Positions 36,208 to 47,205 of a DNA stretch of 64,000 bases are shown here, piece by piece. This stretch comes from Plumapathes pennacea (lineage: Eukaryota; Cnidaria; Anthozoa; Antipatharia; Myriopathidae): the NCBI GenBank assembly GCA_964036295.1, contig OZ038465.1, forward strand, positions 20,580,331 to 20,644,330. Direction: 5' to 3'. Every line of letters starts with the position of its first letter. The stretch's first letter is position 1. Position numbers and translations under genes: made by a program. Below the pieces are notes generated by a model. The model was not told where the DNA came from and did no database searches. It was given only the letters and a program-made list of their open reading frames with translations.

Positions 36208-36621
36208 GGTGCGCGCGCTTCGCAATCCCTCAAAACGAGTTGACGTCAGCGGGTTTTTCCGAACATTGAAACCCGAGTGCGAACAATGCATCGGAATGGT
36301 TTTCGTATCGAGAGAGAAAATATGCAATATAAAGCACAAAGAACGTTCAAATTGCGTTTATCGTACATGCTAACTTTTCTCCCAACTCACGAAATAACAT
36401 TTCAGAGCAAAATTATGAATAATTACTTCGGAACTCAGCCGGCCTCCTTTTCACGGATGGCTGATCATAGTTTCTCGCTCGCAGACGCTCGTCGCAATCC
36501 CTCAAAACGTGGCGAGACAAAGCAGAAATTGTTAAATCAATCTGATCAGTCTCCGGTCGTGAACGGGTGAATGTTTTATGGCCTGATGATCTTTAGAATT
36601 ATCAAGATGATGTCGGCATTC
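36208..36621 (+). repeat. Left terminal inverted repeat of the 1.84-kb element
   Basis: Matches the reverse complement of 37632-38046 nearly base for base. Each arm carries the same ~90-codon chance open frame, which explains the two matching but oppositely oriented frames here. Confidence 0.8.
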
Positions 36622-37109
36622 AGTTTTCTCGTGTAAATTTGAACTGCAGCTGAAAATTGGGAAGCATCCTTTTCACGGATGGCTGATTATGTCGATCGAA
36701 ATCCGTCAAAAGGCTGGCACACCGTTCTTATTTCGAAGTGAAATTATCGGAAAGATCTGGCTTCGTGTTAAAGGCAGCGGAGGCGATTATTCGCGAGTAC
36801 AGCGACAACAACAAAGTTTGCATGCTTCAAGGTGAATAAGCGCTTCTGATGCAATGCAGGGAACATAAACAAATGCTAGCACCTTAGCGAGTAAAAACAA
36901 GAGTGTGGAGCCGCGAAAGAGAAACGCTCATTCCGAGGGGAATAACAAAACAAGTTCTTTTTTTATTATTCGCTTTGACCTTATGAACACGCAACTTTTG
37001 AAACGCTCTCCAAAGTGGAGATTTTGTAAACGCAATTTTATAGTGTGGACGGGCAAAAACGGGATTTTCCAAAACCTGTCGTGACTCCCATATAAAAATC
37101 ACAATTTTG

Positions 37110-37363
37110 AACTGAAATAGCGGCAGTTCGCAACATTTTGGTTTATGAATAGCACCCCTCACACACTGCCTGGCGATGCACATTTCCGGAACTACCAAAA
37201 CATGTTGGATTCTCTTGAAAATTGATCTGGACATGTTTTGTACACATTTCTTGTGAAACCATTCTTTACAGCCGCCACACTCTGCACACCAAAGTTTGGG
37301 ATTCTTAGCGTCTCTCTTTCCACGGCTTCCTGCACTCGCAGATGAGAGGCACTTTGTGTGCAA
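37110..37363 (-). pseudogene. PHD-like zinc-binding fragment inside the transposon
   Basis: The minus-strand frame reads LWCAECGGCKEWFHKKCVQN with flanking cysteines (CLSSAS... and CIARQC). GCKEWFHKKC is the core of a PHD-type finger. It is short, joined to unrelated sequence and has no neighbouring transposase domain, so it is a captured exon or a remnant of the parent element. It is not a host gene here. Confidence 0.45.
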
Positions 37364-37631
37364 AATCGTAAGGCTTGTGGGATGTGACTTAATTTACATA
37401 ATCAGAATACTGCACAATGTGCTGGTAAGCTGAAGCCACAGAATAGGGCACAAAGGTCACGGTGGTAGCGGGCATTACCCCTTGATCTACCAAAAAAAAA
37501 AAAAAAAAGAAAGTGTGAGCCCAAGTAATAGCAGCCATGGACAGACTTTCTGAGTGCTGTACATCAGGCTGGTTTTTGGCAAGTGGGAACGGCTGGAAAT
37601 GTTCATCTTTGATGCAGTTCAGCAAATGCGG

Positions 37632-38046
37632 TCTGAATGCCGACATCATCTTGATAATTCTAAAGATCATCAGGCCATAAAACATTCACCCGTTCACGAC
37701 CGGAGACTGATCAGATTGATTAACATTTCTGCTTTGTCTCGCCACGTTTTGAGGGATTGCGACGAGCGTCTGCGAGCGAGAAACTATGATCAGCCATTCG
37801 TGAAAAGGACGCCGGCTGAGTTCCGAAGTAATTATTCATAATTTTGCTCTGAAATGTTATTTCATGAGTTGGGAGAAAAGTTAGCATGTACGATAAACGC
37901 AATTTGAACGTTCTTTGTGCTTTATATTGCATATTTTCTCTCTCGATACGAAAACCATTCCGATGCATTGTTCGCACTCGGGTTTCAATGTTCGGAAAAA
38001 CCCGCTGACGTCAACTCGTTTTGAGGGATTGCGAAGCGCGCGCACC
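37632..38046 (-). repeat. Right terminal inverted repeat of the 1.84-kb element
   Basis: Reverse complement of the left arm; the inner end is at CTGAATGCCGACATCATC. Very few differences between the arms (for example CGAAATAACAT against TGAAATAACAT), so the insertion is young. Confidence 0.8.
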
Positions 38047-39125
38047 GTTCAACTTCCGCCTAAACCGGCTGAACACTGAGGAACCAGGCCGGATATATTG
38101 GCCGTGGAACTTGGTGCAGCCAGTTGCATCAAAAACTGCTGACTGGTATTTGCAGGCTCTGAAAAACTGTTCTTCCTTTTTCGGGGGGTGAAGAGGCAAT
38201 GTGTTTGCAGTGGAAAAAAGCGACGTTTCCTTTGGAATAATCAATGAAAATACCATTTCCGTAAAATAATGCAATTTTTCCTGTAACGGAACAAAGATTT
38301 TTTGGACTGGAATAATGGCAATTTTAAAGCTGGAATAATGAATAATGACCTTATTATTCCAAATGGTTTTAGATTTAGAGTTCAAGAACACATGGTAGTA
38401 GTAGCAACAATGAGTTTATTCAATACGTAACACCTTACTTGTCACACGGCAGATACAATGCGGGCTCCGGTCGCGAAATAGCACTGCTGACTGCTATTTA
38501 ATGCTCACTCACAAAACATTTGCGTTTGGCAGGCTTGATCCTAGCTTGATCCACTGCTGGCACATCTACCACTGTAGTTCCTTGTATTTCTTCAAATTAA
38601 TTATCTTTAAGTTCCCACCTTGGGAATAAGTGTCAATAAGACGTTGTTCTCTGTACCTTAGGAACACTTGAAACTACTGAGTTCCTCTTTGTCCACGTGT
38701 ACACCTCTGGACAAACGAAGGAGCATTAATCAAAGGCTGTTCTGGAGGACAGCTTGCCGGTATACCATTGCCTAGTTTATAATATACAATAAACTACGCA
38801 TTGCATCAATGAAGACATAATTCAAGAAGACATTAAACAAAACTAGGAAAATTACGCAGTAAATGAGAAAAAATGAAGAGGCAGGAGAAGAAAAAGGCAA
38901 TTGAAGAAGGAAATAACTAACCCTCGGGCGTACAAGGGAGAGAGAGCAATGGTAAATGCCACCCCCCCCCCTCCCCCCTCCCCCCTCCCCCACCCTTCTC
39001 CCCATTATTCCAAAATAGCTACGAAAACTTTTTTCGATAAAGCTGATAATTTTTCAGTAGCTGTACGACATCTCTTCAGGCAACTTTTAGCACATACATG
39101 TGATAAACATTGGTGAAAGCCAACC

Positions 39126-39550
39126 AGAAATTCAGCCGTCGGATGAGTGTCGAAAACCAAAACCAAAGCAATTTCAGAGCCAATCAATGAGGCGAGCAAA
39201 ACACGTTCGACCAATCATCAAAACCAAGTAATTGCGATTGGTTTTACAAACCAATCAGCATGCAAGAACACGCCATCGCCACTTGCTTTTTTGCGTGAGA
39301 ATATCGCAACTAGGTTTTGCTTTTGCTCCTGTATGGCCAAGAATGTTTCTAAACTTGTTAGGCCTAAATGGGCAAGCGTAGCAAACGTGACACCGCGGAA
39401 ATACGTTCTTGACGTCGTTCCCCTGGTCAGCGGTTTTGTGCAATAACCGCTGACTGAAAAGCAAAGTCACCGCACGACCGAAAAACGTATTTCCGCGGTG
39501 TCGGTAAACGCAAAACTAAACTCAAACACGTAAGTCATGCGAAAACGGCT
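39126..39550. mobile_element. Relative of the GAGCCGTTTTCGGATG MITE family
   Basis: Contains GTCGGATGAGTGTCGAAAACC near the left and TGCGAAAACGGCT at the right, with internal CCAATCAG-rich sequence as in the 24.2-kb copy. Longer and diverged. Holds a short internal inverted repeat around GCGGAAATACGTT / AACGTATTTCCGC (~39,397-39,500). Confidence 0.55.
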
Positions 39551-39779
39551 TTATTTTTAAAAATGTTCAGGCCAGCGCGGAAAAAAGAATGTGATCCTGT
39601 AGTGTTGTGGGTCACATTCACTTTTTTTTTTTTTTTCCAATTCTGAAGAATATAATGGTGTTTGAGAATTGATATGACGCCATGTCATAAACCCCCAGCA
39701 GAGCCTTTAATGGGCCATGACCGGCAAAATGGCCCTATCTTGTAGAATATACATCAGCCTATGTATTGAATGTATAGAG

Positions 39780-40480
39780 GATATTACACGGAAGATATGA
39801 ATTTTATTTTCGAGTGGTAAAAATAATATTTTATTATATACATACTGAGACATACTCACGAAAAAGCCATATCGTAAAATTTCGTACGCAAATGAGTTCT
39901 AGCCAATGAGAGGACGCGAACGACGCTTTTCACACGTGAAAAAAATCGTTTGTCCAAGCACAAGCTGCGAACGACGATTTTTCACTACTTTTAAAGGGTT
40001 TCCCGGTCCCATCATAAATGTCTCATTATGTATATAATAAACAGAAAACATCATGGAAAGTGCTTTGTACAGTTTTTATTCACTCGTTGTTTCGTATCAT
40101 AAAACTCACTCGCTCGCAAAGCCTCGCTCGTTCGTTTTATGATACTTCACAACTCGTGAATAAAAACCGTACGCGCGCACTTTCCATGAAGTAATCTCTA
40201 TTTACGAACGAGCGCTTCGCGAGTGAGTAAAATATTGTTTTTACCACGAGAAAATATAATCCATATCTTCAAGCCACCGTGTAATTTTCTTTTTATTATA
40301 TTAGACACGAGTGTTTTACGAGAAATTGTACAAACAACCGTGCAAAAGCGGGAAATGATGCCAACGATATCCTCACTAGTGAGGATATGGAAAATACGCC
40401 ACTCGGGTCCCGGATGTAGTTTTGTATGGATTTTACGCACGGTATATTTTCCAGTAAAACACTCGTGTCTATATAATAAA
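39780..40480. mobile_element. Dual-hairpin MITE, opposite orientation, with a nested insertion
   Basis: Reads GGATATTACACGGAAGATATG at the left, is broken at about 39,837 by a ~360-bp foreign sequence, resumes near 40,199 with TTTACGAACGAGCGCTTCGC, then continues into the TAGACACGAG...CTCGTGTCTA module (40,301-40,478). The inserted sequence has its own palindrome around 40,080-40,170 (TATCATAAAACTCACTCG / CGTTTTATGATA). Confidence 0.65.
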
Positions 40481-41001
40481 ACAGACTATGTATTGAATGT
40501 AAAAAGTTATTAAACTATATAGATATACAACGAATACTCGGGGGAGGGGTTGCCGCACCCTACCGGGGGTATGACTTTGCTTGTACGCCCGAAGATACTT
40601 AACAGAAGACTGGAAGTTGAAAAACTATTTGAGCCATTGAAAAAAGAAATCGAAGGAGAAGTTAAAACGGGAAAAGAAGGAGAAAAATATGATGATAATG
40701 ATGATGATGAAGAAGAAGAGGGTAAAGATGACAAAAAAAGCTATTTTTACTGGAGATATGTGTGTTGAAAACACAGCAGCATTAACAGCTTATAGTTGTT
40801 CGTTGCAACTTACCGTGTGCAAGGAGTGGGCACGAAAATCTCTCACAAGCGTCGTAATATGTTTTTTGGTAAACCAATATTCCGTTGAACCAACCAACAA
40901 GTTTAATACTCGCATACCAAACGTCAACGTCTAAAATCAATAATTAAAATTATTATGAAATAACTCATTAATTACAATCTAACAACAATTAAGGTGTAAT
41001 A

Positions 41002-41290
41002 GAGCCGTTTTTGCATGACTGTCAAAGGTAATGGTATGATTGTTTTGGTTTTGCGTTTGCTATGCTTTCCGAATGGTCCTAACAAGCTTAGAAACATCCT
41101 TGAAAGAACAAAAACAAAACCTGGTTGCAATATTCTCACGCAGGAAAGTAAATGGCGATGGCGTGTTCTCGCACTGCTGATTGGATAGTAAAACCATTCG
41201 CAAATACTTGGTTTTGGTTTTGCTCGGACTTCTAATTGGTCTGACGTATTTTTGCTTGCCTCATTGATTGGCTCTGTAATTGCTTTAGTC
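41002..41290. mobile_element. Relative of the GAGCCGTTTTCGGATG MITE family
   Basis: Starts TA then GAGCCGTTTTTGCATGACTG, and contains the family's GATTGGCTCTGTAATTGCTTT region, also present in 1,655-1,750. The right end is not clear. Confidence 0.5.
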
Positions 41291-41499
41291 TTGCCGCGGT
41301 TCTACCTACATCCGACCAGCGCCCTATTGATAAAAATAATACTATTTATGATCCATCTACACTCTCGGGCAACTGTTCGCTCGTCGGAACAAATAGTATT
41401 CTTGGACAATTATCCGCGCATACTTTCTCACTAAAAGTAGTTTATTGTTTATAAAACATCGGTTACTATCGAATATAGAACGAAATGAAAACAACAATA

Positions 41500-41752
<253 letters not shown>

Positions 41753-41782
41753 ACTTCCTCTGGCACAATAACGTTTACTTAC

Positions 41783-42470
41783 TCGGTGTAAACTGAAAAG
41801 TGACGTTAACATTATTGCTTCCGTCTCGTTTTGGTGGCCATGGAGAAATATCCAACTTAGTGGTATCGCTTGGTGGACCTTTGAAAGAAGAAATAACATA
41901 AATTATGTTAGACTGCACTTGCAAGTAAAGCGAACGGACAAAATCATTTTTTTGAAAACACACCAAACAAGGAAAAGAGTGGAGCATTACGACTCGTATA
42001 TAGTTACAAACTTAAGGCGTGCTTGATTGGGTCTATTCCGGAACATGGGAATAGCGATACTGATTGACAAAATATTTTGCTCGTGTGCAAGCCTTGTTTC
42101 TGGTTCACAACTTATGTTATAGAAACTGCATTGAACTAACTTATATAGTAGTTGAGTTTAAAGCCCTTGAATTGAGTTTCTTGACTAAGCCTTGAGTTTA
42201 ACAATCGTTACGCCACAGGTTTGGGTAACGACCGCTGACTAAAAAATAGGCTGACCGCACGGCCAAAATCGTATTTCTGTGGTGTCACAAACAGGAATGT
42301 TCGCGGTCGGTGAAAAACGTGAATTTTCATGAAATAACCACTAAATAGCATGGCTTACCGCAGTTTTTAAAGAGCTTCTTCACGTTCTCTCCAGAGACTC
42401 TTCTTCCATTTAACTGTGCAACTTGACAGAGAAGAAGTGATGCGAACAACTTGGCTACAGAAACTTTCAT
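41783..42470 (-). CDS. Probable ML-domain (NPC2/GM2A-like) secreted protein, first two exons
   Basis: Exon 1 is 42470-42359: ATG, signal peptide MKVSVAKLFASLLLCQVAQL, then KKLFKNC and a GTAAGC donor, phase 1. Exon 2 is 41878-41783, entered in phase 1 after TTCTTTCAAAG and left in phase 1 at GTAAGT. The join reads FKNCG then PPSDTTKLDISPWPPKRDGS and NVNVTFQFTP. A Cys just after the signal peptide followed by -SPxPx-G-NVxVTF- is the typical start of ML-domain lipid-binding proteins. These are secreted or lysosomal proteins that carry sterols or glycolipids. I could not find the remaining exons (they should lie below 41.78 kb); an AAT microsatellite and repeats follow directly. Either the introns are long or the gene is cut off. 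Confidence 0.55.
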
Positions 42471-42649
42471 CGCTGTTGTTGAAGAAAACAGATCGCTAAT
42501 AATAGATATATAAACTAAAATCACGCAAATACACTTTATGTGTACCAAGCATCAATATAATGATTAAAATATATATAAATCTGGTGCTATTTTTACGAAA
42601 TAATAGCGAGAAGCTATAAACAGAATACAACGTATGAGCTCTGAGCCGG

Positions 42650-43058
42650 GGCATGGGGTACTCAATAGGAATTTGGGTAGGGGTGTTCCGCTGACTCTAT
42701 AAAACCCTGACCCTATTCAAGACACAACAATGGAAATTTTGCTACCCTGTCTAAGACAAAGTGCTCTAATTTGATACCCTGTTCAAGACTAAGTTTAGAT
42801 AATTTAGCCTGCATTGCACGCGTTTCCACTGGAACATATGAAGAAATCACGCGAAAATGACGAGAGCAAAAATGTGGTTGAGAGGGAAGGGGAAGAGGAG
42901 AAAATCTTTAGAAAATAACCCTGTTTAAGACACGAAAATGTAAAATTTGATACCCTGTTTAAGACAGAAGACCCTGAAAATGATGAAAATGATACCCTAT
43001 CGGGCGGAACATCCCTATATAGGAAATATATGGGAGTACCCCCCCCCCCCCCCGGGGT
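42650..43058. mobile_element. ~400-bp inverted-repeat element with internal CCCTGTTCAAGAC repeats
   Basis: GGGGTACTCAATAGGAATTTGG and GGTGTTCCGC at the left pair with GCGGAACATCCCTATATAGGA and GGGAGTACCCCCC at the right. The interior repeats ACCCTGTTCAAGAC-like blocks four or more times. Non-coding. Confidence 0.6.
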
Positions 43059-43059
43059 T

Positions 43060-44557
43060 CTAGACTTGTTCTACATGTGAATAAAGAAGTCTAGCTATTC
43101 GAGTGCTTGATTTCCAATATATTATTTCTGAATGCGTTTTGAACTAAAGCCAGTTCGTTTGAAGTACTTTGATTTTAGAGTGGAGACACAGTAAAGCCTC
43201 AAACGAGCGGCATAAATCGTGCAACCAAATATTGCAAATCTGCCTGGATGCTTGTGAAAACCCGTAATCATACTGAATACTATTAACTATAGCCTGCGAA
43301 CACCTACTGTCCTCAGTGCAGAAAGCCAAAATTTGTCTATTCCGCTCGCTGCTTACCCTGGCTTTTCTAGTCACTTCCAATTTCTTCTGTAGCTTGACAG
43401 GAAATAAATACTTCCCTTTTTACTTTCGAAACTACAAAACCATGCTACGAGACACGTGAAGCAGGCCATGCATGACGTTGAGCGATTTGATTCCTGAAAC
43501 TACTTCCTAGTTACAATTTATTCTGTTTAACGACTGGCCTACGTACGGCCTGTAAGTTTTGCAAAAATACCAACTTGTGTTTGGCATTAGATGAGCAGCA
43601 CCCACCGGAGCTGTTCCGCAAAATAAGTGTTCCACACAGCATCCTGTGCTGGCAGGCGTTTTGTTTTTTCTTTACTGCTGGCTGAGAAAAAAGTACTCAT
43701 TTCGGGCCTCTGGCAAAATTGAGTCTTGCATAGCCGGCGAAAATGGACAGATTTTCCGCCTGTCGCTTTGTGCCGCCGAAAATTATGTATTCTAAAGCCT
43801 GGAAGCATTAATTTATTATTTCCGGCTGGAAAGAAAAAGGTGATTTCATCACCATTTTATAAGATTACTGTTAAGTGCAGCAGTTTCGTATCTAGGCTTC
43901 AATCACGACAGGAAATGAAAGTAAACACTTGAATAATACTGAACAAGAAAGACAGACAGAAAGCATGAACTGGATGGAATTGAACTCACTCTTTCAATGA
44001 TAATATTGTTTGATTCGTTTAATGATTATATTTCAACCATCTCGAAGTGCAACGAATTAAGTTGAGTTCCATTTTATTTCCGGCTCTGATAGTTCTAGGC
44101 TGTGATGCAAATTTGTCTTTGGCTTTTCAGCTGACAATGTAAATCACTGAAGTACAGCATAATTTCATAAAGTTCAATCGTACTTAAGCCACCTAAAACC
44201 TGCTAGTACATGAGCCTCCGAAAGTAAGTGAGCATAATCTGACAGGAGAATCATTTCCTAGAGTTCTAAAAGCCACGCTGTCGGTAACGATCTAAGTTGA
44301 ATTTAACCAGATTCCATTCCGATCTGCCGGAAATGATCTGCAAGGATGCACCCGGAAATTGTGCTTTGTCCTAGCATCAACCAATATAATTGATCCAGAA
44401 GTGAAATGACTATCTCCAAAAATAGAAATGAAACGTAATCATGTTGTAGTCAGTGCTTCAGTAACAGAAACACACTTCCGTTTTCTTTACTGACAGCTTT
44501 CTGTACATACAAAAGGAGATTCGTAAAGTTATACCAGAGGTGCAGATAAACTATCAG
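43060..44557. other. Intergenic region upstream of receptor B
   Basis: No convincing coding exon. Short frames at 43,144-43,380 and 43,587-43,932 have no known domain. The last few hundred bases should contain the receptor B promoter, but I see no clear TATA or initiator signal. Confidence 0.4.
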
Positions 44558-46437
44558 ATGGAAGCGGCCATACAAGCAAAGTAAGGAATGCTAGAACACA
44601 AATAATAGGTATAAAAGGTAACGGGGAGAGCAGTTTCATGCTCGGAAAAATCGGTTGCAAACTTTGTAGTTTGTGGCCGGTTTTCGTTAAGATTGCTTTG
44701 AAACTGTCGACGATGTTTTGATTATTAAATCATTAGGTGTTTTCCTGTATACTTACTACTTCTCCGATTGTCCCAGATTCCACCTTGTGCCACTGCTCCT
44801 ATTGGCAGCCTTATTTTCAGTGTGTAGGTGCTGCCCTGCAGACTGTCGTTGTGAAAAGGTTGGCCAGGGAGTAGGAGTCACTTGTGTTGGAGGCCTGACA
44901 CAAGTTCCTTCCGGAATACCGGCCAACACAATCATACTGTAAGTGCAGAGGAGAAAATGTAAAAACCTTAAAACTCAAAATCTTATAGCTGGTGATAACT
45001 AATCTAAGCAATTTGATTGTATTTGTAACTCCGTGGCAGCAGAAAAAAAGTTATCGTCACTATAGGCCAAGATCACCTGTTGCCTCTGTTTCAAAACAAA
45101 GTCTAGTGCGAATCCTTAGTATGAAAACTGATTTTCATTTTCATGCAAATCAAACTGATTTTCACAACAAAGGTTTCGTACTAAGCCTCGATTTGTTGCA
45201 AAGCAACAGAACTCTTGGAAATGGACTACTAGATTAATTGTTTATGCTAATGTTCTTTTATATAAAATTCTATCGATACTGAATAATTTTACACTCTTAA
45301 AAACAAATTAGTTTAATATTTAACTTATGGTTTTGTTACTAGTCATACTCATGAGTAATTACCAGTTACCAGCTCCTGACAGCTGTTGAGATTTATCTCA
45401 TCTACTACTTTTTCATTTTAACTATCAAACTGAAATATATCATTTTTTCCACGCATAGGGTCTTATTTCATTACATTTAGTTTGTATTTCTTTCACCAGG
45501 AACATGTCAAGGAATAACTTTCGTGAAATGCCTTTGTATTATTTCCGAAACCTGACCAAACTCCATGCCCTGTAAGTTGCTATTTTGTTACAAAATGTTT
45601 TTACCTTCTTCCACCTCGGGGCTCGATTTCCACCTCTCTCTCGAGTCCGGTCTTGCGGGCTCACTTTCCCTAATCCATTGACTCTGTTACTAAATTGTCT
45701 ACCTGATTACTATTTCAAAAACTGCACTCAGTGCAAATTAACGATTAACTTGCTTTCTCATAGCCAATCAGATTGCAGAAAGTTTTATAGTCACTTGATA
45801 GGTATAGGTAATCATGTGATTTCGAGTGCAATTTGGAATAGATGAGCACGAGTAAACTTTTCGAAGAACACAAAATTGCACGAGCGCCGCGCGAGTGCAA
45901 TTTGTGGGCCTTGAAAAAATTACGAGTTACGAATTACAAATTACGAATTACGAATGAAAACACGCTTTCTGCTTTATTTGGCTTTGCAACCTATTACCTA
46001 TATTGCTGTCAGCAATTTTCAACTTCAAGTATCTGTACTCTTAACTTCACCTTTCAGCAATGTTTGGGATAAATTGACATGCGCGCAGCCAATCAGAATG
46101 CAAAAACTATTGTATGCATGTTATTATTATTGAAACTGGAACATAATTCAATATTCTTTAGGTTTCTGTTTCTCACACCTGTAAGAAAGGTGAGGAGAAT
46201 AAATATCAAGAACACATGACCTTACGCATGTCCAGGGTAGCCACTTACCGCTTCACTATTTTTGTATCATATCCTAGGGTATCATTAATTTATTAACTTG
46301 TTTCATGTTGTACTGATTGCGAATTGAGTTAATTGTAGGGTTAGTATCTTAGATTGTCATCATTATTGTTTGTAAGTCGATGTAATGCGCATTTGAATAT
46401 TCCTACATAGAAAATGCGCAATATAATATATATACCA

Positions 46438-46508
<71 letters not shown>

Positions 46509-47135
46509 TTTTTCCATGCGCTTAGGTATCTCACCGACAACCAGATTTCAAGTTTGTTCTTCTTGCCCGAATCAATAATAACACTGTAAGTGAACTTGTA
46601 TTGTTCTTTGGGATCTGCTGTAGTAATGTTTCTGGTTCCTTGTGAAGGAAGCCTACTTTCCGAGTCATTTTTAATGAAGGCTGGGAAATAAAGTATTGAA
46701 AAACAAAGTGCATTTACATTACAAGGAACCCCCTTCTAACATTAAGTAGTTTTCAAAGCAACACAACAAAGCAAAACATATAACATATAACATACTGTGG
46801 ATGGCAGATCAAACAAAACATTACATGTTAATTTTTGGAATTCAGTAGCCAAGTGTGACCGATTGTGCCAAGGTAAATTAGATCGGGGAGATTTGACCCA
46901 CTTGGCCTTGAATATTTCATGTAAACAATAGAGTTCCTCTGACAGCTTCCCATGGTAGACTGACCGCAGGGGTAACTTGTTCTAAAATACTGTTGCGCAG
47001 AGCCTGTCTTCTATCTTTTACAGAGACCTTTCAAGGAATAACCTGCGTGAACTACCTATACGTTATTTCACAAACCTGACACAGCTGAGCGTTCTGTAAG
47101 TTATAAATATTGTAACTTAAAATTACAACTATTTA

Positions 47136-47205
<70 letters not shown>

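Larger units (their letters stand above)
36208..38046. mobile_element. 1.84-kb DNA transposon with long inverted repeats and 9-bp target duplication
   Basis: The ends are perfect inverted copies (GGTGCGCGCGCTTCGC... and ...GCGAAGCGCGCGCACC). The inverted repeats run about 415 bp each (36208-36621 and 37632-38046). The element is flanked on both sides by GTTCAACTT, at 36199-36207 and 38047-38055. Long terminal inverted repeats plus a 9-bp duplication fit the Mutator-like (MULE) superfamily best. The ~1-kb interior has no transposase frame, only a zinc-finger-like remnant, so it is non-autonomous. It lies about 120 bp upstream of the nuclear receptor ATG. Confidence 0.82.

Noticed and set aside
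36185..37977. Two identical ~90-residue frames on opposite strands
   Set aside because: They are the inverted arms of the 1.84-kb transposon, with no domain.
38520..38760. Minus-strand frame ending KRKCFVSEH with nearby AATAAA, possible terminal exon
   Set aside because: Upstream frames are full of stops and no acceptor fits; probably a decayed fragment.
43144..43932. Short frames on both strands upstream of receptor B
   Set aside because: No homology that I recognise, no phase-compatible splice partners.
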